From: UBA1181 sp045226255
Lineage (GTDB): Bacteria; Bacteroidota; Bacteroidia; Bacteroidales; Paludibacteraceae
Length of the DNA: 64,000 bases
Assembly: GCA_045226255.1 (NCBI GenBank)
Contig: JBGVCG010000020.1
Coordinates: 79,116-143,115, forward strand
Direction: 5' to 3'
The notes under the pieces were generated by a model that had not been told where the DNA came from, did not search any database, and saw nothing but the letters and a program-made list of their open reading frames with translations. Below are positions 36,156 to 44,351 of this stretch, piece by piece (within the stretch, counting starts at the first letter, position 1; each line of letters begins with the position of its first letter). Position numbers and translations under genes: made by a program.

Positions 36156-37874
36156 ATGAGGAAACCCGCACTTACCATCTTACTGCTAAGCTTAGGCTTA
36201 ACGCTCCATGCGGCACCCGTTCCGCAGGAATTGGACTACTCGGACGCTTTAGAGAGCTTAGAGAACCCCGGCATCGGATTCTACCGCACCCAAGGCATGC
36301 ACCTGACGGCGGAAGGAAACAAACCGACAAGCACATGGGGCAACATCTCCCACCTCAGAATGGATATCTCGGAATTCTCCGACAAGGCCGTCCTGAATGT
36401 CAGTGAGACACAGGACACCACCTTCGGGGTCTCCCAACCGCTCACGCAGGATGCCCTAGAGGCTTTCGAGGCGACGCTGGACGCCGTGCGCCAACGTGGG
36501 AAAACAGCCATCGTGCGCTTCGCCTACGACCCTTGGTTCAACGGCTCGACCAAATGCGACCCGGAGCAGTCCGTCATCCTCGGTCACCTGAAGCAGTTGG
36601 GGGAAGTCTACGCCCGCAACACGGACGTCATCACCTTCGTGGAGCTGGGCATGTACGGCAGTTGGGGAGAAATGCACTCCAGCAACGTGGGTAGCAACGA
36701 GAACATCGCGGAGGCGCTGCAGACACTGCTCCAATGCACACCTCCGGAGATCAAGATCGGTGTGCGCCGTCCCGACATCGTGGCGGTCTGGCTAGGCGTC
36801 AACAAGGGAAGCAACTACTCGGGCTTCGACATCCACTCGGAAGCGTTCCAGGATGCCCTTGCGGCGAAAGGGGACACCCTCCTGCGCGTCGGCATGTACA
36901 ACGACGGTTACTTAGGCTCCTACAGCGACTTGGGCACTATCGGCATGGGGGGAAGCGGACATCAGATGACCCGCGAGATGATGGTGCAATGGCTCGAGAC
37001 CTACTCGCTGCACACGCCCTACGGCGGTGAGCTCGTCGCCAACTACAACGGTGACGAACCGATCAATACCCCAGCCTACCTCTCTCAAGAGGGTTTCCGC
37101 ACCCACACCTCCTACCTCAACTACGAATGGCACCAACCCACCATCCTCGGATGGAAGGAGATCACCTTCGAAGGCGACGACCCCGAATACAACGGGAAGG
37201 ATGGCTACACCTACGTGGAGAACCACCTGGGCTACCGCTTCATCCTCCGGAGCGCCACGATCGACACCGCCTCGGCTGCGGGTAAAGACATCGACGTGAC
37301 GTTGGGCATAGAGAACGTCGGCTTCGGCAACCTCACCCGCCGAGCAATCGTCTCGTTCATCTTCAAAGGAGAGACGGAGAGCCACGAAGTGCTTCCGGAA
37401 AGCCCTATCGACCCCATGGCATGGCTTTCAAGGGAGACAACAACCCTAAGCACCCACTTGGAGATTCCGCAAGAGATGGAGGAAGGCACGTACGAGCTAT
37501 TCATCCGAATCTCAGAATATGGTGACCACAAGAGCGACAAGAACTACCACTGCATACGATTCGGCAATCCATCCGTCCAATACGACGCGACCCTCGGAGC
37601 GAACAAAATCGGGCAGTTCGTCTACAAAAGAACAGGCGAGAACGGGCTGGGAAACATTGCCCAAAGCGAAGGGCACATCTACCTCCTCGACGGAGCGCTG
37701 CACCTACAGAAGGATGAGAAGGCAACATTGTACAATCTAAAGGGAGAGAAGCTAGGAGAATGGAGAGCCCGTTCGGAGCAGAGCATAAGCCTCACCCCCT
37801 ACCAAGGACAAACCATCATCGCGGACATCCGAGGAGACAAGGAGGCAAAGAGCCTGAAAATAGTGGTGGAATAA
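36156..37874 (+). CDS. Secreted DUF4874/DUF4832 protein with C-terminal sorting-like domain
   Basis: The 572-residue product has a signal peptide (MRKPALTILLLSLGLTLHAA). The N-terminal region (about 25-190: LENPGIGFYRTQGMHL, AIVRFAYDPWF, VITFVELGMYGSWGEMHSS) fits DUF4874, and the middle (about 195-460, including VRRPDIVAVWLG and NYNGDEP) fits DUF4832, a pair usually found together on exported proteins with a TIM-barrel-like fold. Conserved acidic residues (FVELG, GDEP) recall a glycosidase site, but no activity is established. The last 65 residues (ATLYNLKGEKLGEW, SLKIVVE) look like a type IX sorting domain. ATG 36156 is used rather than the upstream TTG. Confidence 0.82.
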   Translation: MRKPALTILLLSLGLTLHAAPVPQELDYSDALESLENPGIGFYRTQGMHLTAEGNKPTSTWGNISHLRMDISEFSDKAVLNVSETQDTTFGVSQPLTQDALEAFEATLDAVRQRGKTAIVRFAYDPWFNGSTKCDPEQSVILGHLKQLGEVYARNTDVITFVELGMYGSWGEMHSSNVGSNENIAEALQTLLQCTPPEIKIGVRRPDIVAVWLGVNKGSNYSGFDIHSEAFQDALAAKGDTLLRVGMYNDGYLGSYSDLGTIGMGGSGHQMTREMMVQWLETYSLHTPYGGELVANYNGDEPINTPAYLSQEGFRTHTSYLNYEWHQPTILGWKEITFEGDDPEYNGKDGYTYVENHLGYRFILRSATIDTASAAGKDIDVTLGIENVGFGNLTRRAIVSFIFKGETESHEVLPESPIDPMAWLSRETTTLSTHLEIPQEMEEGTYELFIRISEYGDHKSDKNYHCIRFGNPSVQYDATLGANKIGQFVYKRTGENGLGNIAQSEGHIYLLDGALHLQKDEKATLYNLKGEKLGEWRARSEQSISLTPYQGQTIIADIRGDKEAKSLKIVVE

Positions 37875-37890
37875 CGGTTCAACAACGCAC

Positions 37891-37917
37891 AAAAAAAGGA
37901 GGGGCGAACACCCCTCC
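37891..37917 (-). terminator. Terminator for the barrel gene at 37983, possibly shared
   Basis: GGAGGGG (37898-37904) and CCCCTCC (37911-37917) form a stem. The run AAAAAAA at 37891-37897 gives a U-run only on the minus strand, so it serves the minus-strand barrel gene. The plus strand has only a weak T-rich tail. Confidence 0.75.
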
Positions 37918-37982
37918 CTAATCATTTCTATCTTTCAAAGCCTAGGAATTCACATCCCTGCGCATATAGTTCAATCTAAGTC

Positions 37983-38576
37983 TTAGAACTTAAACGTGAA
38001 ACCACCTGCGAAATTCGTAAGGTTCTTCTCGTTCCAATCAGAACCGAACTCGATCTTCAGTCCGAAATGATCCGTGAAGTAATATTTCACACCACCGTAG
38101 ATGCCACCGGCATACTTACAATCGTCGAAGTCCCAGCCCGGATGGTCATTCGTAGAACCGAAGATGTTCACACCATTGGCGATACCCATGAAGACATCCA
38201 AGTTCTTCACGAACTCGAAGTGGAAAGCAGCTCTGATCAAGATAGAGTTCTGCAACATTCCCCTTCCGCGATCCCAAACGCCTTTATAATGGTCAATACC
38301 CCAATATGCGCCCAAATCGACAGCACCATTGTTACCGAAAGTCTTTGTCTTGATGAATCCGGAAGCCAAGCCCCAATTAGCATCTACCGAGAACGTAGGA
38401 ATCGTAGGATCCGTAGGTTCGCCACTCTCATAGTAATCAATTGGTGGCACACCGATCATAAACCCCAAATTGCAACCACCCTGTGTTACGACACCAATTT
38501 CACTAACCTTCCCACTACCTGCCATCATGTTTCCGACAAACAGAAGGGAAATAAACAATAAAAAAATCCTTTTCAT
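37983..38576 (-). CDS. Small outer-membrane beta-barrel protein (paralogue A)
   Basis: The 197-residue product has a signal peptide (residues 1-19) and a barrel ending NFAGGFTFKF. It shares with the two related genes at 38647 and 42740 the blocks GFMIGVPP, SGFIKTKTFGNNGAVDLGAYWG and AAFHFEFVKNLDVFMG. It is most like paralogue B. Ligand and role are unknown. It has its own promoter and terminator. Confidence 0.78.
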   Translation of the reverse strand: MKRIFLLFISLLFVGNMMAGSGKVSEIGVVTQGGCNLGFMIGVPPIDYYESGEPTDPTIPTFSVDANWGLASGFIKTKTFGNNGAVDLGAYWGIDHYKGVWDRGRGMLQNSILIRAAFHFEFVKNLDVFMGIANGVNIFGSTNDHPGWDFDDCKYAGGIYGGVKYYFTDHFGLKIEFGSDWNEKNLTNFAGGFTFKF

Positions 38577-38592
38577 AATACAATCGTATTTT

Positions 38593-38624
38593 CAAACTTA
38601 ACAATCTCAAAAATAGAATAACAA
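38593..38624 (-). promoter_or_regulatory. Promoter of barrel paralogue A
   Basis: TAAGTTTG (38600-38593, minus strand) is preceded by TTG (38624-38622) after 21 bases. The leader is about 10 bases. Confidence 0.65.
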
Positions 38625-38646
38625 TATTACTTACACTTAAATCCAA

Positions 38647-39246
38647 TTAGAAATTGAAGGTCACACCGACAGCGAAAGGAGGCATATTGCCATGATCCTT
38701 ACCTGCGCCAATCCAATCGCTCGAGAATTCAGCTTTCACGCCGAAACTTTCATTGAAGTGCCATTTAGCGCCCAAGTAGTTACCGAAGATACCGTCGCAA
38801 TCACCATCGCTAACGCGAACATCGCCTACCTTATCGCTCACATGGATGATTGCCACACCGCCTTGGAAACCCGCATACACATCCAAATTCTGCACGAATT
38901 GGAAATGGAATCCGCAACGAAGCGCCATCGGCAATTCCCAATAAGAATGTCTATGTTCTATACCCGCCTTGTCCTCACTTTCTGTCCAATTACCATATCC
39001 AAGATATGCGCCTAGATCGATGGCACCATTTTCTCCGAAAGTCTTCGTATGGATGAAACCATCCGTTAGGCCCCACATACCATCCACAGAAAGAGAAGGC
39101 ATATTCGCATGTTTATGAGGAGGAACACCTATCATCAAGCCAAGAGAGAAATCCCCAGCGTTCGCATACTCAATCTTGCTCACATTCGAAGCGTTGACCC
39201 CCATGAACGGAAGTACAGCCAACAGTAAAAACAATACTTTTTTCAT
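38647..39246 (-). CDS. Small outer-membrane beta-barrel protein (paralogue B)
   Basis: The 199-residue product has a signal peptide ending GVNAS, the family blocks GLMIGVPP, DGFIHTKTFGENGAIDLGAYLG and CGFHFQFVQNLDVYAGFQGG, and a terminal strand FAVGVTFNF. It lies 70 bases upstream of paralogue A on the same strand, but each gene has its own promoter, so they are tandem duplicates regulated separately. Confidence 0.78.
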   Translation of the reverse strand: MKKVLFLLLAVLPFMGVNASNVSKIEYANAGDFSLGLMIGVPPHKHANMPSLSVDGMWGLTDGFIHTKTFGENGAIDLGAYLGYGNWTESEDKAGIEHRHSYWELPMALRCGFHFQFVQNLDVYAGFQGGVAIIHVSDKVGDVRVSDGDCDGIFGNYLGAKWHFNESFGVKAEFSSDWIGAGKDHGNMPPFAVGVTFNF

Positions 39247-39274
39247 ACTATATCGATTATAAAAATTAGTGAGG

Positions 39275-39305
39275 CAAAGTTACATATTTTTTTCACAGGA
39301 ACAAG
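39275..39305 (-). promoter_or_regulatory. Promoter of barrel paralogue B
   Basis: TAACTTTG (39282-39275, minus strand, followed by C) is preceded after 19 bases by TTG. This is a close match to the Bacteroidota consensus. Confidence 0.7.
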
Positions 39306-39360
39306 ACACACAAAAAAAACGATTCGGCGAAGAGCACGGCGGGGGCATTTACATGTTAGA

Positions 39361-39402
39361 CATATATTTACTATTTAACCATTTACAATTTACTATTTAC
39401 AG
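39361..39402 (+). repeat. Dispersed TTTACTATTT-type repeat
   Basis: The tract reads TATTTACTATTTAACC then ATTTACAATTTACTATTTAC. Close relatives occur at about 46748-46781 (same strand) and about 11343-11376 (opposite strand), all between genes. Confidence 0.5.
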
Positions 39403-39678
39403 CTAGTGCAGATACGATGATTTCTCATCAGACTCCACGAGAGCTTTCCATCCCCCCCAAAAAAAGCCAATCATGTCACATCACTCGGACAGAATGGCAC
39501 GAAAGTGGACAGAAAGTTCCTTTTGTTGTTTGGAACGGGTTTTGTATTAATATAGACGACAATAAAGATTGTCAACTATGATCGAAAATCATTTCGAAGA
39601 GCTACCCAGCTATGTTTTTCATAACCGAGCAACTCCGTTTAAATAAAACAAATTGTTTAACTTTAAATTGGTAGTATT

Positions 39679-39789
39679 ATGAAAGGTAATGAGAAAAAGC
39701 CTAAAAAGGTGGAGAAAAAAGCAAAACACATTGCTGCTTATTTGGCAGCCGAGGAGTCAGCGTCTCATATAGATGCTAAAAAGAAATGA
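39679..39789 (+). CDS. 36-residue lysine/alanine-rich small protein
   Basis: An ATG at 39679 opens 36 codons ending TGA 39787-39789. The product begins MKGNEKKPKKVEKKAKH, continues with IAAYLAAEESASH and ends AKKK. It has two lysine-rich ends around an alanine-rich helix-prone middle, no signal peptide and no hydrophobic segment. A strong terminator starts 4 bases after the stop, which supports a real transcript ending here. It is too short for standard gene finders. A nucleic-acid-binding or ribosome-associated role is a guess from charge only. Confidence 0.6.
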   Translation: MKGNEKKPKKVEKKAKHIAAYLAAEESASHIDAKKK

Positions 39790-39792
39790 ACC

Positions 39793-39831
39793 GAAGGGGG
39801 TTGCCAAACAAGGCAATCCCCTTCCTTTTTC
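39793..39831 (+). terminator. Terminator after the 36-codon gene
   Basis: GAAGGGG-GTTGCC and GGCAA-TCCCCTTCC pair with one bulge around AAACAA, followed by TTTTT. Confidence 0.82.
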
Positions 39832-39949
39832 AGGGAACATCCCGCAACCTTTTCATTTGGACGAGGCCAATGACAATCAAACTTTCACATACCTCTAAAT
39901 CAATAATTAGCAAATATCCAAATGATAAATCGCAGATAGCTAAATAATA

Positions 39950-39990
39950 AATAATGCCACGAGGGTCACTGCGTCCCCCCGTGGCATCAT
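39950..39990 (-). terminator. Terminator for the cysteine-rich repeat protein operon
   Basis: ATGCCACG (39954-39961) and CGTGGCAT (39980-39987) pair; the inner GGG/CCC extends the stem. On the minus strand TATTTATTATTT follows. It lies 27 bases past the stop of the 40014-41924 gene. Confidence 0.72.
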
Positions 39991-40013
39991 CAGAATTATG
40001 GAAACATATTAAC

Positions 40014-41924
40014 CTATCTCGTCACAAAGCCCGTCAGATCTTTGGAGAAATCAACATCAAACTCCACGCCATCCACGATGAAGTGATATTTTTTCTCAGA
40101 GACACCTAGCACATTCGTGCTAATATCGAAGATACATAAGCATCTGCATCTTTCTCCGCTTTCCGTCGCATTGACGATGATGGTGTCGCCCTGAGCCACC
40201 ACCTCCGAGCCTTTGTCTGTGCAGCAATTGAGCTCAAGGCCATAAGATTCGATGTACACTTGACCATCGAAATATCGGTAATACACTAACGTATCCAACG
40301 TTTCAGGCCTATTAGGATAAACTTTTTCCGGAGAAGACTCCGGCATCTCCTCCTCAGACAACTGGTCACGTTGTTTCTTACATTCGCTGCTACGAGCGAA
40401 GAAACCCCTGACCACGTTAAGGATAGCGCCCTCAACGATAGTGTCCCGAGTCAGATCGACGTCGAACTCAATGGTTTCCGATGCACGAGGAATAGAAAAA
40501 TGATAAACCTTGCGTCCCAAGTTCTCCACTATCGTAGTGATATTGTATTGACAAATACATCTGCAAGGGTTGCCAATCTCTACAGGAGTGATGTATACGA
40601 CACTATCCTCCACTTTAGTGATGGAACTAGCTTCGATGCAGCAATTAAGAGGCACATCATGCATGTAAACGGTTCCACTTCCAGTCTGCGGATCAAAGCG
40701 ATAGGATACCAGCGTGTCCACACTGTTTTCCAGTTTCCTAGTCAATTTCTCAAATTTAGGATCGTCCTCTTCCTCCTCGAAAGAGACGCCACAGGTGGAA
40801 GGCTTTGGCGTATAACCCCTTGGACTACCATAGAGGACAGCACCACTGACCGTCTCGCCCTCGCCAAAATATTTCGCCTCGATATCCAAAGGAACACCAT
40901 CCACGACGAAGTGCAGCAAGCTACCACCATGTCCACGAGGAATTTTCAAGTTCTCCACTCTTGAAGTGACATCATACAAGCAGTTGCAATTGCAAGGAGC
41001 ATCAGCCAAATCATCCGAATACACGAAGATGGTATCATCCCTTACGATCGTCATGGCACTAATGGAGGCGCAGCAATTGAGCTCCACATCATGGGAAACG
41101 AAGAGAATCAGGTTTTCCAATGGCTCATATCGGTAAGTCAACAACGTGTCGCCCTCCTTCCATTTTTTCAGATAACCATGGCGTGGACTGTAAGCGTTGG
41201 ATTCAGTTGAAGTCTGAGCCTCTTCTGCCAGATCATTATGATTCTTGCAAGGACTGTTCTGCATGAAGACACCCCTTGGACCATCAAGGACAACGCCGGA
41301 CGCACCTTGGGTCAAATCGATGTCAAACTCTTTTTTATCAAAGCCCGCGATGAAGTGATACTTGCCAGGCTCCACATCCGACAAAAGAATCGTCAAGTCA
41401 TAAGCGCACATACAATCACACATCAAATATACACCCGGATTTTCAGGATCCTCCGTGCGGTATTGTCCAGGGAAGAGAGAGATGGTATCGCCCGAACGCA
41501 ACATATCCACGAACCAATCCGCACAACAATCACCGCCGTTGTAGAACAGCGTGAGCTTCAAAGTCTTTTCCTTCTCGATATACTGATAAGTAGCTAACGT
41601 ATCATTCACAAAGAGCGTTTCCCCTTTCAGCTTACATTCGGACAAAGCGGAAATCGATCCACTAGCTTTCTCACTGTCAAGGAAAGATATTTGACTCACA
41701 GCGTCCAAAGAGAACCCCTGCTTCAGATACGATGACCGATTACCCGTTTTAATGTGCACCTGACGGAGAGAATCATTATGGAAGATGGTATCATGCTTGG
41801 TAATATCCAGAATGTACGTTTTGGTCACACCATTCACATTCTCCTTCAAACACATTTTCTGTGATGCTGAAGCAGAGACTATATACATCAATGCTATCAG
41901 ACTTGCAAGTATATATTTTTTCAT
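40014..41924 (-). CDS. Exported four-repeat cysteine-rich protein (CC...CxCxC repeats)
   Basis: The 636-residue product has a signal peptide (1-20), an N-terminal module (about 22-95) and four tandem repeats of about 95-120 residues (near 108-226, 259-378, 403-515, 543-636). Each repeat has a (D/N)CC pair (133-134, 284-285, 428-429, 567-568), a CxCxC triplet 25-35 residues later (169/171/173, 311/313/315, 454/456/458, 593/595/597) followed by Y/F-D/N-hydrophobic-T/S, then a YHF strand and an (E)FD(V/I)D strand. Repeats 1-3 end in PRG/VRG-aromatic with one extra Cys. I do not know a named family. The regular cysteines suggest disulfide-stapled or metal-binding modules outside the cytoplasm. 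It follows the upstream gene by 4 bases. Confidence 0.75.
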   Translation of the reverse strand: MKKYILASLIALMYIVSASASQKMCLKENVNGVTKTYILDITKHDTIFHNDSLRQVHIKTGNRSSYLKQGFSLDAVSQISFLDSEKASGSISALSECKLKGETLFVNDTLATYQYIEKEKTLKLTLFYNGGDCCADWFVDMLRSGDTISLFPGQYRTEDPENPGVYLMCDCMCAYDLTILLSDVEPGKYHFIAGFDKKEFDIDLTQGASGVVLDGPRGVFMQNSPCKNHNDLAEEAQTSTESNAYSPRHGYLKKWKEGDTLLTYRYEPLENLILFVSHDVELNCCASISAMTIVRDDTIFVYSDDLADAPCNCNCLYDVTSRVENLKIPRGHGGSLLHFVVDGVPLDIEAKYFGEGETVSGAVLYGSPRGYTPKPSTCGVSFEEEEDDPKFEKLTRKLENSVDTLVSYRFDPQTGSGTVYMHDVPLNCCIEASSITKVEDSVVYITPVEIGNPCRCICQYNITTIVENLGRKVYHFSIPRASETIEFDVDLTRDTIVEGAILNVVRGFFARSSECKKQRDQLSEEEMPESSPEKVYPNRPETLDTLVYYRYFDGQVYIESYGLELNCCTDKGSEVVAQGDTIIVNATESGERCRCLCIFDISTNVLGVSEKKYHFIVDGVEFDVDFSKDLTGFVTR

Positions 41925-41928
41925 GATT

Positions 41929-42399
41929 TTATTCCTTTATAAGTTTAACAGACTGTCCATCGACTTTCAAAATATAGACGCCTTTCGCGCCGGGCAGAGT
42001 AAAGAGAACAGCCTCGCCATCTTTCGACTCCTTCAGATCGATCGTTTGTCCCAAAACAGAGAACAAACCCACCTGGGAATTCGCGGCAAGTCCTTCCACT
42101 TGAATATGTTGATTATCCAAATAAGTCACACGCACCTCATTCGATGCAACAGCTGGTATGCCAGACGGTTCCCCTGCATCAGAGAAGTAATACTTGGCAA
42201 CTTTCTCGAACTGATATGCGGTAGAAGCGCTTCCGTTCACAATAAGACTATCATTCCTGTATTGGAAAACCGGAGAATCCGCCAACACAAAAGATTTTTT
42301 AGTGAGATCCTTGAATTCAATTGTCACTACCGATGGATCAGCGAAAGCAGACCCACACAACCCCATTACGGTCAAAAATAATAAACCCTTCTTTTTCAT
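41929..42399 (-). CDS. Short secreted protein with type IX-like sorting domain (related to the 165-650 gene)
   Basis: The 156-residue product starts at ATG 42399 with signal peptide MKKKGLLFLTVMGLCGSAFA. It has the same two-part layout as the gene at 165-650: a leader module (VTIEFKDLTKKSFVLADSPV, FQYRNDSLIVNG, KVAKYYFSD) and a sorting domain (VTYLDNQHIQVEGLAANSQ, VLGQT, GVYILKVDGQSVKLIKE). It is the first gene of a two-gene operon with the cysteine-repeat protein 4 bases downstream, so the two probably act together at the surface. Confidence 0.78.
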   Translation of the reverse strand: MKKKGLLFLTVMGLCGSAFADPSVVTIEFKDLTKKSFVLADSPVFQYRNDSLIVNGSASTAYQFEKVAKYYFSDAGEPSGIPAVASNEVRVTYLDNQHIQVEGLAANSQVGLFSVLGQTIDLKESKDGEAVLFTLPGAKGVYILKVDGQSVKLIKE

Positions 42400-42739
42400 G
42401 TTTAAAATTTTTAAGTTAATAAATACACTATATGTTCTATAAATCACAATAAATTCAACTAACAAAGTCGCCTACCCTTCCCCCTTTGGAGTAAAACATA
42501 ACAAAACACCACGTTACTATCACCTCAAGCGACTCTTCGAAGATATACATATTTCTCAATTTATAAAATCTTTTTTATGAAAATCTTCACCATACAATAT
42601 ATTAGTTAATATACATCAATTAAAACAAGGGGATAATCACCCCACATGGATCATAAATTAAAATAAAAGCGGGACACGAGGGAATCGAATTCCACGCACA
42701 AACATAATCAAAGGCAAGAAACTAGCAGGGAGAAAGAAA

Positions 42740-43426
42740 TCACTTATCCCCCAACTTGAACGATGCGAAAACAGAAATAATCGGCAAAGCGGAACCTCCG
42801 TAATGAGAACGTCCATAAGCCTCTAAACAAGCCTCGTCGTCCGTGCGCAAGAAATCATACGCAGCCTCCACCCCTAACGCGAAATGATTGGTAAAGAACC
42901 ATCTGGAACCGACATAGCCCCCTACGACAGGAAAGAAAGTGTTGGGTTCCACCTCATTCCAATGTTCAAATTGAGACTGCTCCGAATATTTCGTAATCTC
43001 CATAAAGCTCTCCGCACAAATATTAACGCCTCCGCACACACCCGCATAAGTATCGAAATACTTCATGAATTGGAAATGGAAAGCACTGCGGAGCGTCACG
43101 GAGCCCTGGAAAACCTTCACCTGCTGCTTTGTATTGTAGAGACCGAACTCATCCTTATAATGGCACGCCGAAAATTGGATTCCCAAGTCAACCGCACCAT
43201 TTTTCCCAAACAATTCACTTGTGATAAAACCGCTTGCAATACCAGCGGAAGCAGACAAGGAAAAGCACGGGATATCCGCAGCCGCACCAGAAGTGAAGGG
43301 AGGAACACCCACACCAACACCCAGCGTCGTTTGCCCTTTCGTGGCAATCTCAATCTCAGCGATAGAAGATGCGGAAACAGTCCATCCAGCCAAGAGGCCC
43401 CATATAATGCAAAGAAAACGTCTCAT
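42740..43426 (-). CDS. Small outer-membrane beta-barrel protein (paralogue C)
   Basis: The 228-residue product has signal peptide MRRFLCIIWGLLAGWTVSAS, the family blocks GVGVGVPP, SGFITSELFGKNGAVDLGIQ and SAFHFQFMKYFDTYAGVCGG, and a terminal strand SVFASFKLGDK. ATG 43426 is preferred over 43438 because the promoter would leave only about 4 bases of leader before 43438. It is the most diverged of the three paralogues and lies 3.5 kb from the other two. Confidence 0.75.
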   Translation of the reverse strand: MRRFLCIIWGLLAGWTVSASSIAEIEIATKGQTTLGVGVGVPPFTSGAAADIPCFSLSASAGIASGFITSELFGKNGAVDLGIQFSACHYKDEFGLYNTKQQVKVFQGSVTLRSAFHFQFMKYFDTYAGVCGGVNICAESFMEITKYSEQSQFEHWNEVEPNTFFPVVGGYVGSRWFFTNHFALGVEAAYDFLRTDDEACLEAYGRSHYGGSALPIISVFASFKLGDK

Positions 43427-43448
43427 ATCAGTAAGCATAAATCATTAA

Positions 43449-43479
43449 CAAAGATATAAATATATGGAACAATTACAAA
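43449..43479 (-). promoter_or_regulatory. Promoter of barrel paralogue C
   Basis: TATCTTTG (43456-43449, minus strand) is preceded after 19 bases by TTTG. This is a near-perfect consensus. Confidence 0.7.
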
Positions 43480-43509
43480 AGTCAATGCTGTTTTTGTGCA
43501 GTCCAACAG

Positions 43510-44346
43510 CTACTCGCCTACAAAAAAACCGCAATCGGCGCACAATGGCTCGACCGCTTCTCCCCTACGGAAACCCTCCAGTATTTTTTGCGCCCTTTCC
43601 GAAGAGATTATATCAGAGAAGGATTGTGAGAAAATATTACCCAACGCCATGGCACCATTCGCGTCGAGGCAACAAGGCACCACCGTTCCATCAGACAAAA
43701 TAGCCACGTGATCCCTCATCCCATAGCAGGTCCGTTTACGAATCTGAAGTTTCTTCTCGCCCGGCCATGAAAACCGAGCGGCATTCTGGAAAAATATGTG
43801 GTCGGACAATTTCTTATTCCGAACAGAAAAAGCGTCCGTCATATCCACCTTCCAAAAATCCGACATATAAGAAACGCACATACGATTGAAGGAGGAAACC
43901 GACTCATTCACCCGATTCCACAAGCGAAGAGAGAAATAGCTATCGGAAGATTTATCATTCGCAAAAACACAAACATCCTGCAGATACGACAACCACTGGG
44001 ATTGGGGGACATTCTCCTCCGCATCATGCAAAGATATGTTAAATTGACGGATAGACGAATGGATCAGCAAATCCCGACGACGGGAGATCAACGAACCGTT
44101 CGTAGTAAGATTAACATGGAAGCCTTGTCTATGGGTTTCCGAGAGCAACGACTCCAACTGAGGATGAAGCAACGGCTCCCCTAAAACATGCAGATAGAGA
44201 TAATCCGTATAGGGCTTAATAGAAAAAAGTATCGCCGAAAACTCTTCCGGCGATACAAATCTTTTTTCCCTTACCGATGGGCAACAAAAACTGCAATTGA
44301 AATTACATCGGTTGGTTATTTCAACATAAATTTTCTTAAACCGCAT
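43510..44346 (-). CDS. Radical SAM protein with SPASM-like C-terminus
   Basis: The 278-residue protein has the radical SAM cluster motif CNFNCSFC (Cys14, Cys18, Cys21) in ITNRCNFNCSFCCP, the GE-like LHVLGEPLLHP and LTTNGSL. The C-terminal cysteines (TCYG, VVPCCLD, PLCADCGF) fit a SPASM auxiliary cluster domain. Such enzymes modify peptides or mature other proteins. No precursor peptide or dehydrogenase is adjacent; the upstream neighbour is a barrel gene ending 5 bases before, so the pair is likely cotranscribed. Its substrate cannot be named. Confidence 0.9.
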   Translation of the reverse strand: MRFKKIYVEITNRCNFNCSFCCPSVREKRFVSPEEFSAILFSIKPYTDYLYLHVLGEPLLHPQLESLLSETHRQGFHVNLTTNGSLISRRRDLLIHSSIRQFNISLHDAEENVPQSQWLSYLQDVCVFANDKSSDSYFSLRLWNRVNESVSSFNRMCVSYMSDFWKVDMTDAFSVRNKKLSDHIFFQNAARFSWPGEKKLQIRKRTCYGMRDHVAILSDGTVVPCCLDANGAMALGNIFSQSFSDIISSERAQKILEGFRRGEAVEPLCADCGFFVGE

Positions 44347-44351
44347 TACGA

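Larger units (their letters stand above)
39247..39678. other. Intergenic region with promoter and dispersed repeat
   Basis: This 430-base region holds the promoter of barrel paralogue B and a TTTACTATTT-type repeat (39361-39402). Its right half, before the 36-codon gene, has no clear consensus promoter; TATGTTTT near 39612 and TAACTTTA near 39658 are the nearest matches. Nothing else is seen. Confidence 0.5.
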
